The notes under the pieces: model-generated
What the model was told of the DNA's origin: nothing
Databases searched by the model: none
The model's input: only the letters and a program-made list of their open reading frames with translations
Program-made: the position numbers and the translations under genes
DNA from: Gnetum montanum
Lineage: Eukaryota > Streptophyta > Gnetopsida > Gnetales > Gnetaceae
Direction of reading: 5' to 3'
Length of the DNA stretch: 64,000 nucleotides
NCBI GenBank assembly: GCA_015680685.1
Contig: MNCI01016050.1
Location: 655,207 to 719,206 of the forward strand
Part shown: positions 12,400 through 24,431 of the stretch, in pieces
Layout: every line of letters begins with the position of its first letter
Numbering within the stretch: the stretch's first letter is position 1

Positions 12400-14646
12400 A
12401 TCCAAACCATTAGGTGTCTTTTGGTGTAGTGGAAGGAATGTACCCAAATTGGGGTTCACACACTTGATTAAAGTAGGCATAGTGGGGTAGATTATAAGAT
12501 GTGATCATGTGATAAGAAGTTGACCCACTATGGCACCCATGACCATAAGATGGTATGCAAGGATCGATATGTCTCCTCACGTTGTTAGATTCATTGGGCT
12601 GCATAGTTGTTGGAGTATTACTTGGTGGCCTAGATAAGGTAATAGGAGGCATTGAGTTTGAAGAGGAAGGTGCATCACTGTGTTGGGCTTGTGCTACATT
12701 GGAGGATGTAGTGGTTTCAAAATCATGTTATCTCTTTCTATGACCATGCCTAAAGAAAGGATGCTTTTGATGTTGTGGAGGACTCCCACTACTATTGATA
12801 GTAGAAACACAAGTAATGTTCATTGGTTGGTGCTATGGTGTAAAACCTTCTGGTACAACTAGTGGGGATGTAGAAGGAGGTGCAGTAGGCAAATATTGAG
12901 AGTAAGGAGGAGTGTAAGGAACATGATGTTGTGATCTCATAGGAGAGGACATGGATTGATGATACTCAAAAGAGTGATAACGACGAGGTGAAGTAGAGGA
13001 TGTTGATGCAGTTGGAGAAACAAGGTGTTGAACATAATAAGTGCTTGGTTTTGGGTGATACGAAGGGTGCGGCCAGTTTGGCGAGGGTCTCCTTCACAAC
13101 TAGGGTTTTGCCATTGCGGTTGAGCATAGTACTTCTGTATGAAATCCAGATGTAACATGTTTTCCCAATGCTCATGTAGATGTGACAAGATTAGGCATTG
13201 GCCTTTTGCATGATTGTATAGGAAAACATCGCATTGATACTTATGATTTGTAGTTTAGCCCGTATGCTTATTTTCTTCAGACCTTCTTTTCGATTGTCTA
13301 ATGATGTTCTATTCTATTTCTAGGTTTGGTATCCTCTGTTTGTTTAGGTCGTCAATGTTATCTTGCATGGGTCTTCCTCTAATAATGTCTACATATTCTC
13401 GACATTTTTCATGTACCCACTCTGTCATCTTATTGATATTTTCCTCGATTTCATCTAGTGATTTTAGTATTGGCAAAGGTGGGGACAGTTTCACCCCCTC
13501 GAGGTGAGCCGATTTCTCCTCTTCATAATTATGGACCTTTGTTATTTCAAGAGTTTGGTTCTATTGAGATTTTTTAACATTCTCCCATTTGGCTATCTTC
13601 TTTTACTACCCACTTAATAAGCTCTTGGAATTGATGGGTTTGTAGTTCATATAGTTGACTTGGGGCATACATCCTTAGGGTCTCCATTATTTCATTATGG
13701 AGGCCATCCATGATGTGATACATTAGCCTTTCCTTAGAGAACCCATGGCTTGGGCATTTTTTTTAACAAAGAGTAATATCTTTCTAAGGCCATGTCCAAG
13801 GGTTCATGTTGTCCTTGTTTCCACTCTTGGATTTATCTCCTCAAGGCTGACACTCTTGCATAGGTTTGATATCTTTCATTGAAAAGGTTTACCATTGTAG
13901 GCCAATGACGAATTGAATTTGGTTTTAAAGACTTGTACCATACTTTTGCTTGGCCAATGAGTGACATAGGGAAGAGATTAAGCCTTTGCCACCCATTCTC
14001 AATGTTGTTCCATACATAGGCATCATAGAAGGCTTGTAAATCATGTTGTGGATCTAAATCATAGCCTCTTGAGAACTTAGGAAAGTTGTTTAAATCCAAC
14101 CTAGGTAGACAGCTTTCCTTGTGATTCCTATGGGATATTTGAATGGCCTCTATTATATGCATTAGGCTCTTAGTGGCCAGCAGGGGTTCATTGTTGCTAA
14201 ATAGGTTATGAGTTCGTGAGTTGGGACAATGTTTTCTATGTTCATATTGGCGTTCTTGATTTTGCCCATGGTTTAAACTTTTATTTGTATGCCAATGCCT
14301 TAAGGAATAGTCATCCGTGTCACAACTCGATGTTGAAAGAGTGGAGGAAGAGAGGGAACTGAAAGACTCATCATGACTTTTGTAAGTCTCCCAATCATCC
14401 CTTGCTGACCATTGAGAAGGTCTTAGGCCTTACGGGCCTCCTCATTCTAGGGGATGTCCCATCTTCACTAGAGGTATCTGAGTTGGATGATAAAAGTGCT
14501 TGAGTATTGTTGGGGTGTCTATGAACATATGAAACTCCTACATAAGATTGAGTACTTCAAACTTCATCATCATCATAAATTTCGTTGATTCTCCAATGAA
14601 TTTCCTTGTTAGATGTTGCATTATTGTTGTCTTGTGAAAGAGACAT
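12400..14646 (-). pseudogene. gag: Element 2 gag (Athila-like), decayed
   Basis: The - strand frame opens with ATG at 14646 (MSLSQDNNNATSNKEIHWRI), about 120 bases inside the PBS. The capsid core at 14162-13833 contains RLDLNNFPKFSRGYDLDPQ, LQAFYDAYVWNNIENGW, LFPMSLIGQAKVWYKSL and VNLFNERYQT. The C-terminal part near 13200-12400 is rich in Pro, Ser, His and Gln. Element 4 carries the same core (RLDMNNIPKFEGGYNLDP, LQAFYDAHALQNIEND). Stops and frameshifts occur, mostly at expected CAG/CAA/CGA codons. Confidence 0.85.
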
Positions 14647-14761
14647 TGTTGTGAATTGTGTGTGACTTAATTGAATTTAATTTCTTTGTCTGAAAGATAT
14701 ATCATTAATACCCTGTTACAATGACCCTATATGATATAACTAATGTAGATAACTAGCACCA

Positions 14762-14780
14762 TTCCTGGCAATGACACCAA
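14762..14780 (-). other. Element 2 primer-binding site (tRNA-Asp-like)
   Basis: Read on the - strand directly inside the LTR: TTGGTGTCATTGCCAGGAAT. Plant tRNA-Asp would pair with TGGCGCCGTTGCCGGGGAT. Most differences are C to T or G to A changes, as expected from methylated-cytosine decay. Athila elements are known to use this primer type. Confidence 0.65.
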
Positions 14781-15646
14781 TGATGAGTGGCGAGGTACCC
14801 GTATGCTCAACCATATGAATATGAGCATGTACGCAAGATTCGGTCAAACTCCATGGATGGACTAGTTGTGCCACCTAGACAGTTATATGTTCATCACAAC
14901 TCACTATCTTTCCACCTGTACTAGTATTTGCTTTGTCACGTATGATTTAGTCCAGAGTGAGGTGTATGATGTGATGCCTACTACTATGCTACTCTTAAGA
15001 ACAATGAGAGATAACTTAATTAAGCTAATGGGCAATAGGAAGTAATATCTAAGTTAGCCTAAGTGTAATGAGCATCCATCCCTATTCATCTGTGCGCATC
15101 TTGGACTTCGTGTACTACTTCTAGGATTACCAAGCACATATCACTCGAAGCACTACTTGATATGCTACTGGGTTATCATGTAGTTACACTTAAATGTTCA
15201 TGATTAAGGCGTAGTCATTCCACGTTAACAACAAGAATAGTAAATGATGATAAAGGAAATATTAACTAAGAAAACAATAATAAATAATAAATAATTAAAA
15301 CAAATTAAAAGCTAAGTGAATGCTGCAATGATGGAGTAATCTCAATCTTTATTGTCAATCGTGTGTGTGTCCAAGTATGTTACACTCGAACAAAGGTTCT
15401 GTACAATTACAAACATCACACTGCAGGCATGCACTTGGAAAGAACATTAAAACTGACTATAAGAAAAGAAAAGAATTTCTAACTTTCTAACTAACTAACT
15501 ATTATCTAACTGTGTGCCTAAGTATTGTATTTATAGGCTGACATAGGAATCACAATATCGTGTATACGATATCGTATCTAGGCTGTGATATCATGCACTC
15601 GATATCATGTACCTGATATCAGGGCCTAATAGACCGTGACTCATCA
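14781..15646 (-). repeat. Element 2 LTR (5' in element direction)
   Basis: Direct repeat of 6921-7772. It keeps the TATA box (tatttata on the + strand near 15528) and the gatatc-rich U3 stretch (15545-15622). Ends are TGATGAG...CTCATCA and are followed by the duplication AGGAG. Confidence 0.9.
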
Positions 15647-15651
15647 AGGAG

Positions 15652-18600
15652 TATAACCATAAAGTAACAAAAAACACAATAAAAATTATAACATAAAAAT
15701 AAAAACATATTTTCACAAACCTCAAGGGATTTGGAAGTGATTTCTATAGAAGAAAATTTTTGGAGGCTAGTCTCGAATGTGTGAAGGATTTTCTCTTTAC
15801 TCATATTAGCCTAGTTAATTTCTCTCAGATGCACTCTCACCAAGATCTTTCATCTTTCTATACCTATTCACTTAAGTGAAGCTCAAGAAAGGTTAGAGCT
15901 GTAGTGATATGAGGAGTGGGAGAATCAATTTCTACCACTAATTTTGCAAACATCCTAAATGTGTCCTCTACACCTATCCCCTACACAAATAGCTCTTGTT
16001 TTCATTGCTCCATGGCCTCCTCATGCCATAATTTTAGGTAACTCTTATTTTCTGCCTTCTATTGATGCTTGTGTGCATTCTGTTTCTTTTTCCATTCTAA
16101 TATCCAAGCATAATAATCTTTCTAATCCTTAGACTTATGAGCTAGCAGCTCCATCTACATGCCTTTCTCAATGTTGCTCTTGGCTAGAGTAACCTTACTT
16201 TGGATGACACTCTAGTAGTTTGACCACTCAATTTCCTTAGTTCATAGAGAGTCTCTATTGGGCATATGGACATCTATAAACTCTTTGTGATCTTTAAGGC
16301 TCCTGTTCTTAGCTTCTAGCTACATATTCTTCTTTTCTAAGGTCATAACCCTTTCTTTTCTAAGGTCATAACCCTCTCCCAGAGAAACTCATTGGAGCAT
16401 TGGGACTCCCAAGTTGCCTTAACACATGATATATCACACTTGGTAGCCCCTTTGTATAACCTTCATGGAACATTTTCCACTTTGGGTGGAAACTCAAGGA
16501 GACCATCAAATTCTATGTCACGTGTAGAATGCCATCTAACTTTGGATATTTTCATAGCCAAAAAACACAAAAGATAACAAAATATATAAAAAGAAAAACA
16601 TTTAAAATTTACTAAAACATTAAAAATAGTAAAAATACTAAAAATAATAGAGACATTAAAAACAATAAAAACATTAAAGATAGTAAAAACATTAAAAACA
16701 ATAAAAACATTAAAGATAGTAAAAACATTAAAACACATGAAAACATAAGCAAAAAAAATAGAATATTACAACATTAATTTAAAACAAAAACATTGAAATT
16801 ACCAACTTCAGGAGCTATCTATTGCAATCTATCAACCATGTCATCTACCATTTCTTGCATGAACTCTATCTTGTTTGGGACCTCCACCCAAGGAGTGGGA
16901 TGGAATGTAGATGTTGATGCTTCTAGAGAAGGCTCATGCATTGCAATGAACATAACCATGAAATACATGTTACAATAAAAGTGTGAAAAACTTAAAACAT
17001 AAATAGAAACAACATTAAAGTTTACTAGGAAAATCATGAGGCACATCCATTGAAGGATTACATTCTAGAGGCCAATCATCAAAGGTTGAATCCATAACAT
17101 CTAGAGCTTTCTTGGATTCCCTTTTTTGTTCTTCCTTATGTCATTATTCCTCTACAATAGTTTGGGCAACTAGTTCCTATTTCTTTCCTACAACTAACTG
17201 AATTTAATAAAGATGAAACAAATTAGTAAACACACTTTAACAATAAAAAAATATAAATATAAAAAAAAATAACACAAAAAATAAAAATATAAAAATACAA
17301 AAAATATAATATATATATATATAAATACCTCTAATAGAATCATTAACCTAGTTAAGTTTGATGGATAACTTCTTATGTGCTGGCTGCTTAACAACAAGAG
17401 TGCTTTCTTGAGTTTGTGACCTCCTCATCCTTGGTAGTGCCATTTGCTTCTGCACATATCCTTTTTATTTTCTTTGCATTGCCATGCATAGCCTAGGGCT
17501 CCATCCCTATGTTGTTAGGGGAATAATCACGCATATCACTAAAATTATTAGTGGTAATAGATAGTGATTCACTCATATATTTTGTCAATGAGCCTTCGAA
17601 ATGCATCACCTCTATGATGTGTTTTGCCCAAGGCTTGGAAAGTTGGAAACCATTGCGTGCTACTGAGTTTTCATTCTTCCTAATTAATAAGAACTTAGTG
17701 AACCTTCTAAGATATGCATAGAAAAACATGAAATGCATGTGATATATGAAGTCAAGGTTATTACAAAGCTTTCAAACTTCATTCTAGAGCCTACTGATAA
17801 AAAAATAAGCCCAATCAAATCTTGTATGATTAGTTAATACTTTTTTCTAGTGTCTAAGCCTGTTGAATCCCTATGGTTTTCTTCTACAATAGTAACATAA
17901 AAAAGGCTTTAGAATGGAAAAGTGGATAGGTTTTATTGGCTTCTTCAACTTTACATTTGCTAAAAAGACAATGTAGCATCAAGAGGAGAGTTAAGCCAAG
18001 CCTCCATTTTCTGTCTATGACCTATATCATTCCCTTCTCTAATGTCTACCTTGACACCACCAAAAGATATTCCAAAGTGTTTGCTAAACATAGATACATT
18101 AATGCTCAAAACCATGGGAAAATCATGGACACAAGTGATGAATTTGGTGACCCCCTCATCAAAAGAACGAATCACGTTCAACATCTTAGTAGGTGACATT
18201 AATGAGTTAGGCAACATGTCAAACAAACCTACATCAGTAAGTCTTTGTTGGATAGCCTTGAAAGCTATTTGCTCTAGCCATTTTTGTGATAAGTCCACCT
18301 CACCCTATTTGAGTTGAAGTTTCTTCTCAGCATGGCCTAAAATAGTCATAGTGACTAAAGACTTATGCACAGAATCTATGATACAACGTAGTTGATCGGT
18401 TAGCCTTATGAAAAATCAAAAACCCACAAAAACAAAAAATTAAACCAAAAAAAATTTAAAACTTTATAAAAATAAAAAAGAAAAATAACACAAAAACTAA
18501 AAGTAGTTGATCATACTTTGACAACTTGTACTATTCAAGCTTGGACAAGGCTAAAGCGTTAGGCTAAACTAGCATATGTGCTTGTAGGTCTCGATGATCC

Positions 18601-18830
18601 CACCATGTGTGTACATGATTGGTAGCTATGAATGGTTGGTATATATGGGAGGATTGTGTGAGGTACCTACCAAACTCATCATCAAGATGGTTAAGAACTT
18701 GCACTTTAATGACCTCACCTTTTCAAAACTCCTCTAAAGTTGTATGAGTGATAGATAAGGTTTGGTCAATTCTCACCAATACATCATTGTGCATCCTATA
18801 CTTGCAAAATCCAAAGCATAAAACCATTAG
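15652..18830 (-). pseudogene. Element 1 antisense accessory gene (multi-exon), decayed
   Basis: Antisense to gag-pol of Element 1 and colinear with the Element 3 antisense gene. Matched exons in gene order: near 18780-18650 (TLSITHTTLEEF, matching ALVVAQMPLQEF); 18300-17960 (AKMLNV-like, FITCVHDFPMVLSINVSMFS, matching FCICVHNV and VVFEINDQLF); 17738-17493 (FYAYLRRFTKFL and FQLSKPW, matching VAYLQCFVEFL and NQISKPW); 17470-17345 ending KKLSIKLN; 17160-17050; 16945-16820 (PWVEVPNKIEFMQEMVDDMV, matching PWTETPKKFTFMKGVVDDMI); 16555-16440 (ISKVRWHS, matching ASRLKWDS); 15830-15721 (MSKEKILHTFETSLQKF, matching LTEEEILxFLTASMDQI). The last exon is at 6811-6870, beyond Element 2. Function is unknown; the C-terminal half looks coiled-coil. 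Confidence 0.75.
16597..16740. repeat. AT-rich tandem repeat (aacattaaa-agtaaa type)
   Basis: Words such as acattaaaaacaataaaa and acattaaagatagtaaaa repeat about every 15-30 bases. It lies in an intron of the Element 1 antisense gene. The 91-residue open frame it produces (repeating IFNVF) is an artefact. Confidence 0.75.
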
Positions 18831-21035
18831 AACAAGAAAAACTAAAGCCAAAAATAGATAAAACATATGAGTTTAAAACCATACTTATACTACTACTAGG
18901 TAGATATTTTTTGGAGGATTTTGGAATAGAGTGTTTATGCGGTGGTCTAGCATTAGAGTGTTGTTGGCATTGTATTGAGAATACTCTAGCATATCTTAGA
19001 TCTGTGATAACCTTTGAATTCCCATAGAATATGAAGTATTATGCTACATTATTTCTCTTTGTATGTTAAGATTATCAACCATGAACTTTAAAAAATAGTT
19101 AGAAGACCCCACCAAGAGAGTCTTTGTGATTACAGCTGCAACATCTATAGCCAAGTGAGACTAGATGATCACACTATAATTGTGGAGTAGGTACATTTGA
19201 TATTATTTGGCACTAGGTCTAAACCATATTGGTGTGTGGTTGTCAAGGTTCATATTGGGGTTCAAGCTCTTTTCTATAATGATTCCTGTGCAACATAAAA
19301 TTTCCACCAACTCAATGACAATCAAGATAGGTGTTAAAAAGGCCTTGTACATAGCCAAAACACATAGCAATTAGACCATAGAAAATTATAGATATACTAA
19401 AACAAAAATTAACAAAAAGAAAATATAAATGGTCTATGAAATGATAATATTAGTACTAAACTAAAAATAGACAAGACCAGCAAGCCCACTAACATATTTG
19501 CCATTCCAATACAAACCAAGTGTAGCCTCTTTACACCTTAATTCACATAGTGAAAAACCAAAGTTGACACCTTGACAAGTATTTAATGTAGTGAAAAACT
19601 AGTTAGACATTTTAATAAATAGTTTATATTAAAAAGCATTAAAACAAGCATTATCACAAACACTTGACATAAAACTAAGTTGTTGACCACACTAGAACCA
19701 AAATTGACATTGTTGGGATTTAGTGAATGGGATTTTCCAAAGTATGATGGTCAATAAAATTCAATAAGCTTAAAATTTAGGGATGTGAGAAAAGTGAAAA
19801 CAAAAAACATAAGTTTTCTAGGCTCTTAGAGCCTACACGTAGCCACACCTTCCCACTAAAAGCTCCAAAACCCTTCACACGTTGTGGGGTTAAGCACAAA
19901 TGGTGCCACATGTTGGCTATAAACCTATGGAAAACCCAAGATTATCAAAAACCATGCACAAGTACCTAACACTGCCAACACTATCTTAAACATCAAAATT
20001 ATACAAACAAAATTGATAGTCCAGATCTTGGAAGTTGGAAAAAATTCTAGAAAAATTCTAAAAAAATATTGTTGGCCTTGGATGTAGAGAACACAACTAT
20101 GACAGTTGAAATGTAACATCAATGACATAGTAACAAAGTTAAAAAACTTGAAATTGCACAAAATTTTAATTGAGAAAACTTGAGTTTGTAGTGAATCAAC
20201 TACAGTAAACCCTCTGAGAAAAATTTGTAAAAGATTTCAAAAATTACCAACTTTACCTAGAAGCCCTCTACACTAAATTTGCAATACCTTGAGACGATAA
20301 ACACTAACCAGAAGACTATAGAAAATCCCAAATGCTGCTAATTTTTCCATTTGAAAACTGCAAAATTTTGGGAAAACATACCAAAATGTTGAAAAATAGT
20401 TTGGAAAAAATCCATAAAAAATTCAAAAAAAATATGATTCCACCTTTGATATAGTTGAAAAACCTAGAAAAATAGATCTATGAGATTACAACTACAAAAT
20501 TTTAGCATATGTAGTCTAGAAAAAATATCAAAATTAAGCCAAAATGAATTGAAACTAGGGAAAAAACACTAATCGTAGGTGTGGGGAAAATTCAAAATTT
20601 TCCCAATCAATGACCAAAACTCAAAATTTCACTTCTAATCTAATTGACAGGCCTATATCTTGGATTTGACATGATCATAAGAAAAAGTTTCGACTTAGGA
20701 TAGCTTAGATGTGGGAAAAAGTTTTTACAAAATTGTAAAAAATCAAAAAAATGGTGAGGAATTGGTACCTGGTGGTCCTAGAAGAAGATCCTTTGCATGT
20801 AAAAGAATCTAGAAGTATTGATACAATGTATATTGCCTCCTCTGCCTCATCCAAAATAGAATCCTAACTTCTCAATCCAATCTTCTTTACCATGGTTCTA
20901 AGGTTTGTGAATTTTGCCTTTACTGCTATAGGAAAAAGCTTAAAATTCTTGGTTTTGCTACCACAATGCTATCAACAAGGATGAGTAGAAGCCAAGATTA
21001 TTGGGAAGTTGTGCAATTTGGGATTTTGAACAACA
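18831..21035. other. 5' part of the Element 1 antisense gene region, no clear exon
   Basis: No convincing exon was recognised. By analogy with Element 3 it should hold the first exons and large first intron of the antisense gene. A weak TATA-like word on the - strand (catataag, near 21037) borders the array at 21040-22510. Confidence 0.35.
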
Positions 21036-21039
21036 CTCT

Positions 21040-22510
21040 AGCTCTTATATGTTGCCTTTGGAAGAATGGATGAGAAAGAGCCTCCAACGTTGAAGTTTAT
21101 TTTCAAAATCCTTCCAAAGTGCCTTAAACTTTGGCAATAAAAGATCCTTTGAAATCTAGGGAAACCCTTCACAAATTGAAATTCAGGAATATAAGAATAA
21201 AGAAGCCTAGTATGTTGGATATTTGTTGAAAATCTCTCATTTATAGCCTTACAAGCTCGAAAACCACCTCCCAACATGTAGGGCAACATATAGAACCTAA
21301 AGGCCTTTCTTCTACATGTTGAAAAAACCACTATCTAATGTGTGGAACAATGTGTGGGAAGTGAACATAAAAACACATCATTAAAAATTTGCTCACATGT
21401 TTCCTAGAGGACCCACTAGAACCTAGGAATTGTAGCCAAATTTTCCAAAAATAAAAAATCACTTTTGGGCATCCATAATGTGGAGGTTTGGAATCCACAT
21501 GTTGGAAAACCACTCCCCAACATGTGAGCCAATGTATGAGGAAAATACACATATATCTTTACACAAAACAACTCATACTTGGCCTTAAAAATCCCAAAAG
21601 TTTGCAAATTCTCCTCTAAGCCTCAAACACTGGCACAAAAAACTGGAAGCACAAAAAAAAAAAAAAAAAACTAGTCAAAGATCCTTGTAAATAGCCAAGT
21701 TTAATCTCACACATTGGAAAGGCACCTTCCAATGTGTGGCCTTTTACAAGCTTCTATCTTGTTCAATATAACTTCTAAAATTATAGGTCTTTAGTCCAAA
21801 CCCTAGCTACTGCCACAAGAGCTTGGAGAGATAAAACACTTAGTTAAAAAAATCCTACAAGCTAGCACCCAAGCTTCTACACATTGGAAAACCACTTTTC
21901 AACATGTGAGCAAATGTGTGACACAAAAACCACCTTAAACATACTTAAGACCACTTACAACTTGCACCAAAAATGATCCAACATGCTGCAAAACCCTAGA
22001 TGCTGCCCTAAAAGCATATAGAAGCAAAAAACCTTGTCAAAACCACCCCTAGAACCCTCACAAGTTGGCACCTAAGCCTCGACATGTTGGAAAACCACTT
22101 CCCAACATGTTAGTCAATGTGTGGGGAAATAACAAGATTAAACTTGCTCAAAACATATCACACTTTATGCCAAGAAGTTTCAAAAATTGTAGTTCTATCT
22201 CCCAAGCCTTGGACACTATCATAAGTGCTTGGAAAGGCCAAAAATTCAGTAAAAAACTCTTCTAAACTATCATGCAAGTTCCACACATTGGGGTACTATG
22301 CTTCACATGTTGTGGTATTGCATGGGCCAATATGTGAAATCCATACCACCAATGGATGATAACAAAATGACCTAGATGCTACCCTGGTGGGTTCCATAAG
22401 CGCAAAATCCAAGTCAAACTACCTAGACATTAGGGATGCAAGTCCTACATGTTGGGATTGTAAAACAATGACGCTGACAAGTTTGGAATTCTAGCTTCAC
22501 ATGTTGGGTA
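21040..22510. repeat. degenerate tandem array, unit about 170-210 bp, with a hairpin in each unit
   Basis: The landmark ggaaaaccact/cccaacatgt recurs near 21250, 21324, 21504, 21716, 21886, 22088 and 22289, spaced about 170-212 bases. Each good unit has inverted arms CACATGTTGG and CCAACATGTG around a short loop, followed by shared words such as accctagatgctgcc and gcttggaaag. It lies upstream (on the - strand) of the Element 1 antisense gene. The arm motif also fills the presumed 5' LTR region (2228-2512). Confidence 0.75.
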
Positions 22511-22789
22511 CACCAATTTTTAGCTTATTTAATTTTTTTACCTCAAAAAATCATTTTTCTAGCAATTCATAGTAGTTTTCACAAGATTCTTCCTATTTTA
22601 ACTATTTTTTACAAGGTATTTTTCTTATTTTAATTATTTTCACTAGATTTTTTATTTATTCTACCAATTTTCCCCAAATATGTACTTGTTTTAGTAATTT
22701 AAAGCCTATTTTTTCTAGGTTTTTCCCTATCTTTATCATAAAAGCATCTAAAAACAAAAATATTATTGTTCAATATTATTTTCAACTTT

Positions 22790-23640
22790 TTTGACCTTAT
22801 TTGAATGTGCTTGACTTCCTTTGACATCATTTGATGCCATTTAGGGCCATTTTACATTATTTCAATATTGTTTGACCTTGTTTAGCCTTGTTGACCTCAT
22901 TTGATATTATTTTTTCATTTTTTGATTTTATTTAATATGATTTGGTAACATTTTGACATCATTTGATGCCATTCAACACCATTCAACATCTTTTACCATT
23001 TCAACATCATTTTATATCATTTTGGTACTATTTGACTTCACTTGACATCATTTTTACATCAATTTTCCATCATTTTGACATTATTTGGAGTCATTTAACA
23101 TCTTGTTGCACCATTTTAACCTCATTTAATGTTATTTTACATCTTTTGACCTTATTTCAACATTATTTGACATCATTTGGCACCATTTCACTTTGTTTGG
23201 TATTATTTGGTGTCATTTGGCTTTATTTTGGTATCATTTTGCCTTGTTTGACCTTATTCACCTTCATTTGATATCATTTTTTTCATCATTTTATGTCATT
23301 TACCATCATTTGGTATCATTTTGGCATTACTTGATATCATTTAACATCATTTGACAATATTTTGTAAAAATTTTGATGTCATTTAGTATCCCTTTACGTC
23401 ATTTTTTGAATTATTTGGCCTCATTTTACCACATTTTAACAACATTTACCATCATTTGACCACATTTGATCTTGTTTACCATCATTTGGCATTATTCGAT
23501 GTCATTTGGCATCATTAGGACCTCATTTAACCTTGTTTGACATCATTTTGCATGGTTTTGATCTTCATTTGTCCCTTACTCTACATCATTTGGTCCTTGT
23601 TTCACCTTGTTTTACCTTGATTTATTCTTTGTGACCTTTT
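22790..23640. repeat. degenerate short tandem array (tttgacatcatttgg type)
   Basis: About 850 bases are built almost entirely from 12-16 base variants of catttgacatcattttgg, such as tttgatgccattt, tttggcaccattt and ttgaccttatttc. It ends before the RT remnant. No reading frame or known element is implied. Confidence 0.8.
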
Positions 23641-23989
23641 TTTAGCATGTTATGACATTGTTTTGACTTGGTTAGCCTTAATTTACTATGCTACGATCGT
23701 CTTAGTTTTGTTTTGCATTGTTCCATTTTGTTTTACCCTTTTGTTACTCCATGATGTTCTATTACTATAGTATCTTGCATTATTTTAGCATTATTTAACA
23801 ATTATACTATACAGATGCCAATTAATATGTTTTTTTATTGATATGTAGGATCAGGACATGGATACATGGGTACACATTTACCTACCTTTTATGCTAAAAA
23901 AATATTATGATGATGTCAAATGAGTAATTAAGCTTGACTACCTAGATGTTGAACCCAAGAGCCTGTTTGATCATATAGCCTCAATAGAG

Positions 23990-24431
23990 AAGTCCCTCAA
24001 ATGATCCAATTACATAGTTAAAACCCTTGACCTCAAGGCCAATGATCATGCATATGACCTAAACCTGGTCCTTCAACGATGTCTCAGGTACAAGCTTAGA
24101 ATTAATCCTAAGAAGTGTGTCGTTAGCATTAAAATTGGTAAGATGATTGGTTTCATAGTATCTAAGGTAAGATGATATGTGTTGATCTTGATAAAGTTAA
24201 GGCCATAACCAACTTGGTAGAACTTACTAATCTTAAAGGGCTACAAGAATTAGAAGTTATATTGCAATTTATTCATAGGTTCATCTCAAGACCTACAAAT
24301 AAGCTACAACCCATGCAATACTTGCTTAAAAAGGGAGTTCATTATGAGTGGACTGACCAATGCCAAGATGCCTTTGACAACATTAAGTAAGAGTTGGCTC
24401 AACTACGCATTGTGTACCCATCTTAGAAGAA
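23990..24431 (+). pseudogene. pol: Element 1 reverse transcriptase C-terminus and start of RNase H, decayed
   Basis: Reads LNLVLQRCLRYKLRINPKKC, KMIGFIVSK, VDLDKVKAI, LKGLQELEV, FIHRFISRPTNKLQPMQYLL, then KKGVHYEWTDQCQDAFDNIK and LAQLRIVYPS. This is the connection from RT to RNase H in Ty3/gypsy pol. The same words appear in Element 3 (VLKRCHK, LGFVVSK, NLKELRGLQGKVQFIWRFI). The frame is cut at 24431 by Element 3 and resumes at 40769. The N-terminal half of RT is missing or unrecognisable. Confidence 0.88.
24427..24431. repeat. target-site duplication, left copy (aagaa)
   Basis: Repeated at 40764-40768. Counting the five bases once restores one continuous RNase H frame across the insertion, which confirms the boundary. 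Confidence 0.88.

Larger units (their letters stand above)
6921..15646 (-). mobile_element. Element 2: Athila-like LTR retrotransposon without pol
   Basis: Two direct repeats of 852 and 866 bp, starting TGATGAG and ending CTCGTCA/CTCATCA, flank about 7 kb. A perfect 5-bp duplication AGGAG bounds them. Genes and primer-binding site all point to the - strand. Order in element direction: LTR, PBS like tRNA-Asp, gag (14646-12400), spacer, U3-like internal promoter (near 11250), accessory gene (10726-7880), LTR. No protease, RT, RNase H or integrase motif was found, so it would depend on enzymes from a relative such as Element 4. It is inserted in the last intron of Element 1's antisense gene. Confidence 0.9.

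Noticed and set aside
16463-16738. 91-residue - strand frame with repeating IFNVF, resembling a membrane protein
   Set aside because: Produced by an AT-rich tandem repeat in an intron. Only its end (KISKVRWHSTRDIEFD) is real exon.
21040-22510. CRISPR-like array, because of regular hairpin repeats
   Set aside because: Units are degenerate, about 200 bp and wholly similar rather than short repeats with unique spacers, and the context is a plant retrotransposon.
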